From assembly GCA_036000545.1 (NCBI GenBank), contig DASYVD010000007.1:1-9999 (forward strand): DNA of 9,999 nt, read 5' to 3'. Of this stretch, positions 1 to 6,237 are shown in pieces. This DNA comes from DASYVD01 sp036000545. Lineage in GTDB: Bacteria > Actinomycetota > UBA4738 > CALAEC01. A program made the position numbers and the translations under genes. The notes under the pieces were generated by a model. That model saw only the letters and a list, made by a program, of their open reading frames with translations. It was not told the origin of the DNA and did no database searches. Position 1 is the first letter of the stretch, and each line of letters begins with the position of its first letter.

Positions 1-69
1 GTCGCGGAGGAAGGCGCGATCCGCCTCCGCGTCGCGGCTGTACACGATCACGTGCGCACCATCGATCAT
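1..69 (-). CDS. Glyoxalase/VOC-fold protein, N-terminal fragment (cut by window edge)
   Basis: Only the first 23 codons are present; the rest lies left of base 1. The peptide starts MIDGAHVIVYSRDAEADR and continues into AFLRD. This is the usual opening of vicinal-oxygen-chelate (glyoxalase/bleomycin-resistance/dioxygenase) single-domain proteins: a first beta strand (HVIVYS) and then a helix beginning DAEADRAFLRD. Such proteins bind a metal through residues on paired beta-alpha-beta-beta-beta units; the substrate here cannot be told. The start is well supported: AGGAGG (77-82 on the plus strand, read on minus) lies 7 nt before the ATG at 69. The gene is divergent from the sigma operon that begins at 534. 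Confidence 0.82.
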   Translation of the reverse strand, partial: MIDGAHVIVYSRDAEADRAFLRD

Positions 70-533
70 TCTCAGTCCTCCTGGAAGCGCCGGACGTTAA
101 TCGTAGGTCGCGTGGGACGTTGGGGCCGCGGGAGGGTGGGCCGTGGCTACCCGGCAGGTTTATGCGATAGGTCTGGATGTCGACCACCCTGACCTCGCAC
201 CCTCGGCCGTTCGTAACCGGTCGCGGTCGTCCGCGGGACGAATGCGGGACGAAACAGCGTCCAGACTCCACAGGTGGTCTGACCTGGGGGTTTGCTCGTA
301 GTCCTAACAGGAAGCTATTCGAACTCGGCGAGCCGATTGAGTGAGCTAAGGGGCTTGCTGAACGAGGAGGACGCATCCGTCTGACGTGCGCAGCTCGCGC
401 TCCCCACGCCCCTGGCTTCGCCTTGCGCGTGTAACCCCGGGAGTCATTCACGTCTGTGTGTCTGTGAATGTTGGCGGCGCCCTCCGATCGCCGGCGGCTT
501 CGCGTGTTCCCAAGACGGGATCTGGGAGTCAGA
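70..533. other. Divergent intergenic region, no gene seen
   Basis: This 464-nt stretch separates the minus-strand VOC gene from the plus-strand sigma operon and must hold the promoters of both. It contains a 10-nt direct repeat, GCGGGACGAA, at 233-242 and 244-253 (period 11 nt), and a candidate ECF-type promoter at 431-455. Open frames here lack a plausible ribosome binding site or a recognisable product. A short reading of 239-337 ending at a TGA has the flavour of a gene tail or att-site flank, but I cannot support it. Confidence 0.5.
431..455 (+). promoter_or_regulatory. Candidate ECF-type promoter of the sigma A operon
   Basis: GTAACC (431-436) is followed by CGTCT (451-455), leaving 15 nt between AAC and CGTC. 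This resembles the AAC-containing -35 and CGTC -10 elements that many ECF sigma factors use at their own promoters. It would start transcription near 460 and leave a leader of about 70 nt before the ATG at 534. This is pattern matching only; a short motif pair in GC-rich DNA can arise by chance. Confidence 0.25.
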
Positions 534-1079
534 ATGAGCTCGATCACGATGCGCCTCAGGGAGGGGACGACGGGCGCCGTGGCCGAGCGAGACGCCGAGT
601 TCGCGTGGTTCTTCCGGACCGAATACGAGGCGGTCGTCCGCACGATGTATCTGATCGTCCACGACCGCGAGCAGGCCAGGGACATCGCTCAGGACGCTTT
701 CGTCCAACTCTTCACGCGGTGGAGGCGCATCTCGCAGTACGAGCGGCCGGAGGCATGGGTGCGTCGTGTCGGCATCCGGATGGCGGTGCGAGCGGTCAGG
801 CGCGAGCGGCTGCGTCCGCGACTGGAGCGCGAGTTGGACGTGGCATCGCTGCCGAAGCCCGTCGACGTCGACGTCCTCCAAGCAGTCCGGCGGCTGCCGG
901 CGGCGCAACGGGCCGCGGTCGTCCTGTTCTACTTCTTCGAGGATCGGCCGGTGTCCGAGGTTGCGCAGATCCTTTCCTGCCCCGAGGTCACGGCCAAGGT
1001 TTATCTGCACCGGGCCCGGAAGCGCCTGGCGGCGCTTCTTGGCGAGAGGGAGACCGAGGAGATCGAGGATGTCTCTTGA
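534..1079 (+). CDS. ECF-family RNA polymerase sigma factor (sigma A of this window)
   Basis: A 181-aa sigma-70-family extracytoplasmic-function sigma factor, which directs RNA polymerase to a dedicated promoter set. Region 2 spans about residues 27-91 (helix around DIAQDAFVQLFTRWRRI, then RPEAWVRRVG). Region 4 spans about 114-171 (AVRRLPAAQRAAVVL, the helix-turn-helix SEVAQILSCPEVTAKVYLHRAR). There is no sigma 1 or sigma 3 domain, as expected for ECF proteins. The frame stays open upstream to 468, but I chose the ATG at 534 because GGGAG (524-528) sits 5 nt before it and the sigma fold starts soon after. The stop overlaps the next gene by 11 nt, so the pair is probably co-translated. The neighbour is a one-pass membrane protein and the likely regulator. 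There is no C-terminal SnoaL-type extension, so it is not an ECF41-like type. Confidence 0.9.
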   Translation: MSSITMRLREGTTGAVAERDAEFAWFFRTEYEAVVRTMYLIVHDREQARDIAQDAFVQLFTRWRRISQYERPEAWVRRVGIRMAVRAVRRERLRPRLERELDVASLPKPVDVDVLQAVRRLPAAQRAAVVLFYFFEDRPVSEVAQILSCPEVTAKVYLHRARKRLAALLGERETEEIEDVS

Positions 1080-1662
1080 CCGTCGGCTGAAGGAAGGCCT
1101 CGAGCGTTCCTCGTCCGCCATCGAGGAGCGTTCCATGGATCACGCCCTCGACGGGGTCGTCGCCCGCGGCCGGCGCTGGCGTCGTGCCCGGCGTGTCGCG
1201 GCCGGAACGCTCGCGGTCGCTGCGGTCATGGCCGCCGTCGTGATCGCCCCCAAAGCGCTCGATGCAATCAGGGGGCTGCGAGAGTCGAGGCCGGCGTCCC
1301 CCCAGGAGCTCCTGCGGCAGATCGCAGGTACCTACACGATCGAGGTGGACCAATCCGCCGGAGCGATCGAGTCCTTCGAAATGGCCGGGATGTGGACGGT
1401 CAGCCTGCTCCGGAGCGGCGAAATGGAGATCACGCCCCCGCCCGCGTTCCTTCGTACCTGGGATCAGCCGACCGGTGACGTGTTCACCCTCGCCGCCGGC
1501 ACGCTCCGGGCGAACGCCTTCGGCCAGCTGTGTGCGGACAGCATCGGCACGTACATGTGGACCCTTCGCGATGATCGGCTGAGCCTCGCTCCCTTGACCG
1601 AGGACTGCGAGGCACGGAAGGCCCTGTTCACCGCCTCGACGTGGGTCCGCCAACGAGAATGA
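1069..1662 (+). CDS. One-pass membrane protein with extracytoplasmic beta-rich domain; putative regulator of sigma A
   Basis: The 197-aa protein has a short cytoplasmic part (1-43) ending in an Arg-rich stretch (RGRRWRRARR), one membrane helix (about 44-60), a linker, and an outer domain (about 86-194). The outer domain opens GTYTIEV and ends with an SLAPLTEDCEARKALFTAS segment. It alternates short strands in a pattern reminiscent of small lipocalin-like barrels; C155 and C180 could form a disulfide. The ATG at 1069 is used because it overlaps the sigma gene by 11 nt. Position and topology suggest an anti-sigma or sensor role (inference). The HxxxCxxC motif of zinc anti-sigma factors is absent and the cytoplasmic tail is very short, so this would be an atypical anti-sigma factor. 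The next gene starts inside its stop codon (ATGA). Confidence 0.8.
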   Translation: MSLDRRLKEGLERSSSAIEERSMDHALDGVVARGRRWRRARRVAAGTLAVAAVMAAVVIAPKALDAIRGLRESRPASPQELLRQIAGTYTIEVDQSAGAIESFEMAGMWTVSLLRSGEMEITPPPAFLRTWDQPTGDVFTLAAGTLRANAFGQLCADSIGTYMWTLRDDRLSLAPLTEDCEARKALFTASTWVRQRE

Positions 1663-3623
1663 GGGGAGACGGGATCCGCGAGAATCGGCGACCGAAGGCA
1701 CGGCTCAAGCCGACGGCCCTCGTGCTGAGTGCTTCGCTGCTCGCAGCCTCGTGCACGGGGGCGGGACCCGCACCGCCCCTATACAAGGTCCAGCTCGTCG
1801 AGGCTGCGTGCCCGCCCGAGGTCAGCCAGGTCATCCTGACCGAGCACACCTGCTGGTACCTGGTGGTTCCCGAGGACCGGTCGGACCCCGACGGTGCGAC
1901 GGTTCGGGTCTTCGTCGTCCGCGTGATGCCGCCCTCGAAGAACCCCGCTCCCGACCCGCTCGCGTTGCTGGGCGGCGATCTCGGCGAAGTACTCGGCTAC
2001 GAGGGCGTCGCCCCCGCGGTGGCACGCGTGAACCGCGAGCTCATCATCGTCGAGCCAAGGGGCTCCGGGCGGTCCCGGCCGAGCCTGAGCTGCCCCGAGG
2101 TGGTGCACGCGGAGTGGGACCTTCTATCGATCCCGATGAGCGACCTCGCCTGGAACCAGACGTTCCTGCGAGCGGCTGGGGCCTGCTACGACCGGCTCGT
2201 CGGTGAGGGGATCGACCCCTCCACCTACAACCTCGAGGAGATGGCCGCCGACGTGGAGGACCTCCGGAGAGCCCTGGGGATCGACGCGTGGAACCTGATG
2301 ACCTTAGGGACGGCGTCCCGCATCGCGCTCGAGGTCGTCGAGCTGTACCCGGACCACGTGCGCTCGGTGATTCTGGACTCCCCCGAGTTCCCCGGGGACG
2401 GGGGCTTCGCCCGGGCGGACGAGGCGACCCGGGAGGCGGTGGCGGTCCTGGCCCGGTTCTGCGAGGCGGACCCGATATGCGCCGCGAGCTTTCCGGCTGT
2501 GGCGGAGACGATGGACGAGGCGGCCGCGCGCCTGGAGGAGCGGCCGATCCGGGAGCAGATCACGCTGCCGGATGGACGACCGGCCGACGCCGTGATCGAC
2601 GGCGGATCTCTGGTTCGTCTCGTCCGCTGGGAGATGGGACGGCCTGCCGCCGAGCCGGGGATCGCAAACGTCCCGGCCTTGGTTTACGACGCGCTCGACG
2701 GAAGGTTCGGCCCCACGTTCGAGCTCGAGTCGACCCACGCGACGTGCATCGGGTACGGGCAGCCCTGCCGGCCTAACGAATGGACCCACGGGCTCGTCTT
2801 CTCTGAGCTCTGTCACGACGAGCTGCCCTTCGCCCATCCCGCGGTGGCCGAATCCGGATTCGACCAGGCCTTCGGGGATCACCCGTTCCTCGATCTGTGT
2901 CGCGTGTGGAGCGTCCCCCCGGGGTATCCTCCGCGACTGATCCGGTCAAACGTGCCGACGCTCGTGCTGGTCGGGCAGATGGATCCCACCATCTCGCAGT
3001 CGGTCCTGGAGGAGTCGATGGTGGGGCTCGACCGGGGGTTCCTGGTCATGTTCCCGAGCCTGGGCGCGAACACGCTGGCCCGCGACTGTCCTCGTGAGAT
3101 CCGAAACGCGTGGATCGAGCAGCCCCTGAGGTCCCCAGACACGAGCTGCCTGGACCGCCTCCCGCCGCCGACCTTCATCGCTCCTATCCCGCACGGCGGG
3201 CTCGGGACGATCCCCCCGATTCCCGAAGGGACGTACCGAGTCAAGATCACGATCGCCGACGGCCTTGCGGCAGGCCTTGGCGAGTGGGGGTGGCAAGCCC
3301 CGGCGTCCTTCGCAGGGATCCTCACGTTGACCCTTGACCACGGGTCGTTCCGTTTCCACTGGTCGGGCTCTCGAAGGCAGGACGACATCGGCGTGTACCG
3401 GGGCGTCGGACACGAGGTCACGTTCGTCGTGGACGAGCCGTTCGTCTTCGCGGGCCAAGCGTGGACCGTCGGGTGGCGAGCCAGGAACAAGGCTCTCCTG
3501 CTGACGGGGACCGAGATGCGCAGTCGGGAAGACGCGCGGTTCTTCGGCAACCCCGGGTATCTGGCCGTGATCGGGATGTGGATGGAGTTCCACCCCTGGC
3601 GGCGCCTCGAGCGGTCCGGTTGA
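1659..3623 (+). CDS. Lipoprotein with TAP-like alpha/beta-hydrolase body, apparently lacking its catalytic residues, plus C-terminal beta-rich domain
   Basis: This 654-aa protein starts with a basic n-region and a hydrophobic stretch ending LLAASC, a lipobox with C32 as the lipidated residue. Residues about 55-500 match secreted alpha/beta hydrolases of the tripeptidyl-aminopeptidase (TAP-like) group: VEPRGSGRSRPSLSCPE (131-147), a Tyr-Asn-plus-helix DLRRALGIDAWN, the PDHVRSVILDSPEFPG strand-helix, VPTLVLVGQMDP with D442, and the typical SPDTSC ending. However, the usual nucleophile elbow GxSxG reads TLGTA (215-219), with Gly where the Ser should be. The usual GHG histidine motif reads LGANTL (468-473), and the GGPG oxyanion loop reads GGDL. 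Residues about 523-643 add a beta-rich domain opening GTYRVKI, like the preceding gene's outer domain. The ATG at 1659 overlaps the upstream stop as ATGA; a GTG at 1641 is possible. Most likely a surface binding or sensory protein, not an enzyme. Confidence 0.85.
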   Translation: MRGDGIRENRRPKARLKPTALVLSASLLAASCTGAGPAPPLYKVQLVEAACPPEVSQVILTEHTCWYLVVPEDRSDPDGATVRVFVVRVMPPSKNPAPDPLALLGGDLGEVLGYEGVAPAVARVNRELIIVEPRGSGRSRPSLSCPEVVHAEWDLLSIPMSDLAWNQTFLRAAGACYDRLVGEGIDPSTYNLEEMAADVEDLRRALGIDAWNLMTLGTASRIALEVVELYPDHVRSVILDSPEFPGDGGFARADEATREAVAVLARFCEADPICAASFPAVAETMDEAAARLEERPIREQITLPDGRPADAVIDGGSLVRLVRWEMGRPAAEPGIANVPALVYDALDGRFGPTFELESTHATCIGYGQPCRPNEWTHGLVFSELCHDELPFAHPAVAESGFDQAFGDHPFLDLCRVWSVPPGYPPRLIRSNVPTLVLVGQMDPTISQSVLEESMVGLDRGFLVMFPSLGANTLARDCPREIRNAWIEQPLRSPDTSCLDRLPPPTFIAPIPHGGLGTIPPIPEGTYRVKITIADGLAAGLGEWGWQAPASFAGILTLTLDHGSFRFHWSGSRRQDDIGVYRGVGHEVTFVVDEPFVFAGQAWTVGWRARNKALLLTGTEMRSREDARFFGNPGYLAVIGMWMEFHPWRRLERSG

Positions 3624-3707
3624 TCACCGAGATCTGTCGCGTCATGAAACCTCTCGCGCCCCCTATGCCTGTTCAAGGGTGCGGACAGAGCAAAGGAGAT
3701 CCGATCG
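3624..3707. other. Short spacer downstream of the sigma A operon
   Basis: A 7-bp stem with one G-U pair can form between CGCGCCC (3655-3661) and GGGTGCG (3677-3683), with a 15-nt loop and no T tract. It could be a weak terminator for the operon; evidence is thin. Confidence 0.2.
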
Positions 3708-3785
3708 ATGCGACTGCTCGATACTGCCCCAGCAGCGGCCCGTTCCGCTCATCAGGCGGTGTGGGCAGGGGAGGCCACATGCTAA
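3708..3785 (+). CDS. Possible 25-aa small ORF (leader candidate)
   Basis: ATG at 3708 is preceded by AAAGGAG (3692-3698) with a 9-nt gap, a clear Shine-Dalgarno match. The predicted peptide begins MRLLDTAPAAARSAHQ and ends GEATC. It has no recognisable domain. The stop overlaps the start of the next small ORF (ATGCTAA). Length and lack of homologue knowledge keep this tentative; the ribosome binding site is the only positive evidence. Confidence 0.2.
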   Translation: MRLLDTAPAAARSAHQAVWAGEATC

Positions 3786-3871
3786 AGCTCAAGCGTCGTT
3801 TGATCGCACCCTTTCGGCACAGGCAACGCTGCCCCGTCATGGCCGCGGGGAACTATCAGAGGGGGGTCTGA
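3779..3871 (+). CDS. Possible 30-aa basic small ORF just before the secreted-protein gene
   Basis: ATG at 3779 follows GGGGAGG (3768-3774) by 4 nt. The peptide starts MLKLKRRLIAPFRHRQRC and is strongly basic (several Lys/Arg and a His). It ends one base before the ATG of the gene at 3873, and its last codons contain that gene's ribosome binding site. This would fit a leader peptide whose translation affects the downstream gene. It has no known family and could be chance. Confidence 0.22.
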   Translation: MLKLKRRLIAPFRHRQRCPVMAAGNYQRGV

Positions 3872-3872
3872 C

Positions 3873-4385
3873 ATGCGGAGAGCCGTCGCGTTTGCTGGCA
3901 TCACCGTCCTGGTCTCGGCACTGGCTCCGGTGCTTGCGCCCGCCGCGGGAGCCAAGACGACGGTGGCGTTCCAGGCGGAGTTCAAGTACACCGTCGGCAT
4001 AGCGGCCTCGAAGCCCTGCGCCCACTTCCTGTGCGGAGAGGGCACGGTTGTGGGGTTCGGCGATGCGACCAGCACCGTTGACTTGACGAGCTTCGCTCCC
4101 CCGACCGAGGGGACAAACTGCGGCCTGTTCACGACGGACGAAACGATTACGCTCGCGAGCGACGGCAGCACGCTGCAGCTCGAGGAAAGCGGGACGGTGT
4201 GCTTCCCCGGCAGCTCCTTCGAGGTAGCGTCGGCGACTAACGGCCCCTACGAGGCGGACGGAACGTTCACCGTCAGGTTCGGGACGGGGGTCTTCCAAGG
4301 CGCGAAGGGCAGCGGCACCGTCGACGCCAGGGCCGCGGGAGACGAGCAACACGAGACCCTCAGCGGCACACTGACGCTCCCGTAG
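3873..4385 (+). CDS. Secreted beta-rich protein with four cysteines, function unknown
   Basis: The 170-aa product begins with a signal peptide (MRR, hydrophobic core to about residue 22, cleavage expected after A27 in AGA-K). The mature part is rich in Thr, Gly and Ser in alternating strand-like segments, with C49, C54, C83 and C110 able to form two disulfides. Near the end lies GTGVFQGAKGSGT (about 136-148), a Gly-rich turn often seen in secreted actinobacterial beta-barrel proteins that close with a GSGT strand. I cannot assign a function. The start is firm: AGAGGGGGG (3858-3866) lies 6 nt before the ATG. There is no membrane anchor, lipobox or sortase signal, so it is probably released or wall-trapped. 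It lies 249 nt after the sigma A operon, so it may have its own promoter. Confidence 0.78.
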   Translation: MRRAVAFAGITVLVSALAPVLAPAAGAKTTVAFQAEFKYTVGIAASKPCAHFLCGEGTVVGFGDATSTVDLTSFAPPTEGTNCGLFTTDETITLASDGSTLQLEESGTVCFPGSSFEVASATNGPYEADGTFTVRFGTGVFQGAKGSGTVDARAAGDEQHETLSGTLTLP

Positions 4386-4461
4386 GGCCTCAGCATTTTC
4401 CATTCTGGGCTAACTCGAGGAGCGGGCGTCCCTGGGGTGAGGGGCCAGGGAATTGGGGCAG

Positions 4462-4493
4462 GGGGGCCGGCGGACGATGGATCACCGGCCCCC
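4462..4493 (+). terminator. Hairpin, terminator candidate for the secreted-protein gene
   Basis: GGGGGCCGG (4462-4470) and CCGGCCCCC (4485-4493) form a perfect 9-bp GC stem around a 14-nt loop, 76 nt after the stop at 4385. Only two T residues follow, so it is not a classic intrinsic terminator, but GC-rich actinobacteria often lack long U tracts. Confidence 0.4.
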
Positions 4494-4616
4494 TTGCGGG
4501 CCGAAGCCCTACCCCCGTGGCAGCCCTTCCCTCAGCGCTTTGGGGGATATCAGCCCTCCGCGCCGAGGTCCCGCTATGTACGACGACCGGCATGAAGGAC
4601 GGCCGATGGAAAGCCG

Positions 4617-4649
4617 CCTGGGGCAACCGGTCGCTGCGACAGCCCCAGG
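4617..4649 (-). terminator. Nested hairpin directly after the 4651-4854 minus-strand ORF
   Basis: CCTGGGGC (4617-4624) pairs with GCCCCAGG (4642-4649). Inside it GTCG (4630-4633) pairs with CGAC (4637-4640) around a 3-nt loop. The structure begins one base beyond the stop codon of the minus-strand ORF ending at 4651. That placement is what one expects of a transcription end structure and lends weight to that ORF. Confidence 0.4.
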
Positions 4650-4650
4650 A

Positions 4651-4854
4651 TCACGAAGTCCTCGCACGTGCTTTGACGTTGTCTGACTGCTGAGCCTTGT
4701 TCTGCTTTTCGAGTCGCTTCAGCTCGGCCAGGAACCGCTCTCGCTGATCGGCACGCCACCGGTGGATCGGAGGTCGCGGTTTTGGATCGGCGATACGCTC
4801 TCGACACTCGCCGAGGCAGGCGACATCATCACGGTAATGGCGGTGGAAGATCAT
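4651..4854 (-). CDS. Possible small charged protein, 67 aa, unknown
   Basis: The frame starts at ATG 4854 (MIFHRHYRDDVACLG) and ends with a charged helical stretch (RERFLAELKRLEKQNK). Its second half has high third-position G+C and a natural-looking amphipathic helix that could form a coiled coil. A strong hairpin follows its stop at once. Against it: no good ribosome binding site precedes the ATG, and the start overlaps by 18 nt the likely start of the divergent plus-strand gene at 4837. It may be a real accessory gene or the tail of an older one. No family recognised. Confidence 0.35.
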   Translation of the reverse strand: MIFHRHYRDDVACLGECRERIADPKPRPPIHRWRADQRERFLAELKRLEKQNKAQQSDNVKARARTS

Positions 4855-5352
4855 CGAACCCGGGCGCCCGGCTCCAGCATCGGCTACGCGATCGTGCTCC
4901 TGGGCGCGGCGCTTTTCGTGACCAGTTGTTTCCTTCCCTACTACGGATTCCCAGGAGGGCAGGCGGTTTCGCTCTACGACCAGCTGTTGGTGGCGCGGGA
5001 CGGCGGCTTGGAGTTGGGAGCGAAGCTGTTCCTGTTTGGTGGGGTTGCTACCGTCGTGGTCGTCGCCCTCGGCGGTCTTGTGCGAGGCGAGCGGCAATCG
5101 GGGCGCGGCTTGCTCGTGGGCACGGTCTCGGCGTGGTCACTAACCTGGATCGGCTCGCTGCTTCAGAGCGCCGGCCTCCGCGAAGACGCACTAATCGGTG
5201 GGCTCTCGCTGGAGGTCGGCTTCTGGCTCCAGGCCGTGAGCATCGGCGTAGCGGTCATTGGAACCATCCTCGTCGGGGTCGGCAAGCGGAGCGAGATCAA
5301 GGACAGCCACGACCGGTACTCGAACGAGGAAGGGGCCGACGCGGGCGAGTGA
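4837..5352 (+). CDS. Four-helix integral membrane protein, function unknown
   Basis: The 171-aa product has four predicted membrane helices at about residues 15-34, 62-83, 91-111 and 124-148, and a short acidic hydrophilic tail. Between helices 1 and 2 lies an outward or inward loop with FLPYYGFPGGQAVSLYDQL, a pattern I associate with small uncharacterised actinobacterial membrane proteins. The frame is open upstream to a GTG at 4762, but the ATG at 4837 is preferred because the upstream residues are not needed for the first helix. No strong ribosome binding site is visible at either start. It converges with the frameshifted minus-strand gene ending at 5394. No enzymatic motif is visible, so no function is proposed. 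Confidence 0.68.
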   Translation: MAVEDHRTRAPGSSIGYAIVLLGAALFVTSCFLPYYGFPGGQAVSLYDQLLVARDGGLELGAKLFLFGGVATVVVVALGGLVRGERQSGRGLLVGTVSAWSLTWIGSLLQSAGLREDALIGGLSLEVGFWLQAVSIGVAVIGTILVGVGKRSEIKDSHDRYSNEEGADAGE

Positions 5353-5393
5353 CGCCGGTGACTATTCCGAAACGTGGATCTGATCCGGGGCTC

Positions 5394-5637
5394 CTAATAG
5401 GCGCCCTTCCAGAGCCAAACAAGGCCGAAGAGGATCAAGGCAATCGCAAAGACCGGGATGAAGAGGCCGCGCCAGCCTCTCGGACGTGTACCAGCGTCCG
5501 AGCCTGCCTGGGTATAGCCAGGGCCACGTGCGAGCTTGGTCTTGTTGCAACCGCGCCATAGAGCGACCCAGCCTCTCGCGGTACCAGAAGATTATGGCGC
5601 CGAGCACGACGAGGGAAAGGTCAAAGAGTAGGTACAT
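5394..5637 (-). pseudogene. Small two-helix membrane protein split by a +1 frameshift
   Basis: From ATG 5637 the frame encodes MYLLFDLSLVVLGAIIFWYR, a membrane helix. A loop with the natural-looking segment YPGRLGRWYTSERLAR (about 42-57) follows. The frame then loses sense. One base along, the next frame reads LFIPVFAIALILFGLVWLW (a second helix), then KGAY and a TAG at 5394-5396. Removing one C from the CC pair at 5465-5466 (minus strand ...CGG CCTCTTC...) joins the halves into an 80-aa two-helix protein. The original frame would run on to 5362 with a non-membrane tail. The family is unknown to me. The start lacks a good ribosome binding site; another ATG lies at 5673. The break may be sequencing error, decay, or less likely programmed frameshifting. 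It is downstream of, and on the same strand as, the gene at 5732-6226. Confidence 0.6.
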
Positions 5638-5731
5638 CGCGTCATCAGTATCGGACGACCTCGTCCGGGGCATGACCCGCGATTCGCGCCGAACGCCTCC
5701 ACGTCCTACGGCTCCAGACCTCGACCGCGCC

Positions 5732-6226
5732 CTACCCGCAGGCTGAGACGGATTCCACGGATGCGTCAGGGAAGAGGCCCGCGACCTGCGTTCTAGTCAG
5801 ATCGACGCCAGAGTCCGAGTCCTGACGCGCCTGGTCGTTCATCGGCACGAGGAGACCGCCGCTGCTCGGCTTGATTGACGGGTCCACATCCGTCGCCCAC
5901 ACCGCGCCGTCATCCTTCTGCACGACCCAGGCAGGACGACCGTTGCTTGCCGTCCCTGCATCGGCGTATACGTAGGTGCCGGACGGCATGCCGAGCTGCT
6001 GAACCCACCCCTGCGCCACTTGGGGACATGCGGCCTGGCTTGGACTGGCATTCGCCGCCGACTCCTTCGACGCGTTGTTGTCGGTGTCGCCGACAAGGGT
6101 GCCGATGCCTCCCAGAACGAGAACGAGCCCTACCCAGAACCACCGCCGCTTCCAGATCGGCTTTGCCGGTGGCGTTACCGGGGGCGGCGGCAGGGAGGAC
6201 ATCCCGCTACGGTAGTCGCTGCTCAT
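5732..6226 (-). CDS. Membrane-anchored protein with Pro-rich N-terminus and outer domain, unknown function
   Basis: The 164-aa product has a Pro-rich cytoplasmic start (LPPPPVTPPAKP, 12-23), a basic stop KRR and one membrane helix (about 28-47). A low-complexity Ser/Ala/Asn linker (49-65) and an outer domain (about 66-164) follow. The outer domain contains GRPAWVVQKDDGAVWATDVD, a strand-turn-strand unit, and ends VESVSACG; C67 and C163 could pair to close it. The layout (Pro-rich, helix, linker, small domain) is common among actinobacterial surface proteins of unknown role. Start choice is uncertain: ATG 6226 or ATG 6202 (eight codons later), neither with a strong ribosome binding site. The frame is intact, in contrast to its downstream minus-strand neighbour. 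No catalytic motif seen. Confidence 0.7.
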   Translation of the reverse strand: MSSDYRSGMSSLPPPPVTPPAKPIWKRRWFWVGLVLVLGGIGTLVGDTDNNASKESAANASPSQAACPQVAQGWVQQLGMPSGTYVYADAGTASNGRPAWVVQKDDGAVWATDVDPSIKPSSGGLLVPMNDQARQDSDSGVDLTRTQVAGLFPDASVESVSACG

Positions 6227-6237
6227 CAGGCCTGCAC

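Larger units (their letters stand above)
4386..4650. other. Intergenic region with two hairpins
   Basis: No open frame here has a ribosome binding site or a recognisable product. It contains two separate strong inverted repeats, listed as terminator candidates at 4462-4493 and 4617-4649. They would suit a convergent arrangement of the secreted-protein gene and the possible minus-strand gene at 4651-4854. Confidence 0.45.

Noticed and set aside
305..330. ATTCGAACTC resembling a tRNA T-loop (also AGGTTCGAACG near 8912)
   Set aside because: No matching acceptor stem, anticodon arm or D-loop can be folded around either; the second lies inside the HNH coding sequence.
239..337. Reading frame with a tail-like peptide ending at a TGA, possibly a recombinase C-terminus
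   Set aside because: No upstream body of a recombinase and no catalytic residues are present; similarity was an impression only.
444..1136. Long minus-strand open frame (about 230 codons) across the sigma A gene
   Set aside because: It lies antisense to a clear ECF sigma factor, has Arg/Pro/His-rich shadow composition, and no ribosome binding site or domain.
3461..3871. Plus-strand open frame of 136 codons bridging the lipoprotein end and the small ORFs
   Set aside because: Most of it is a shadow of the lipoprotein gene; only its last 30 codons (3779-3871) have their own ribosome binding site.
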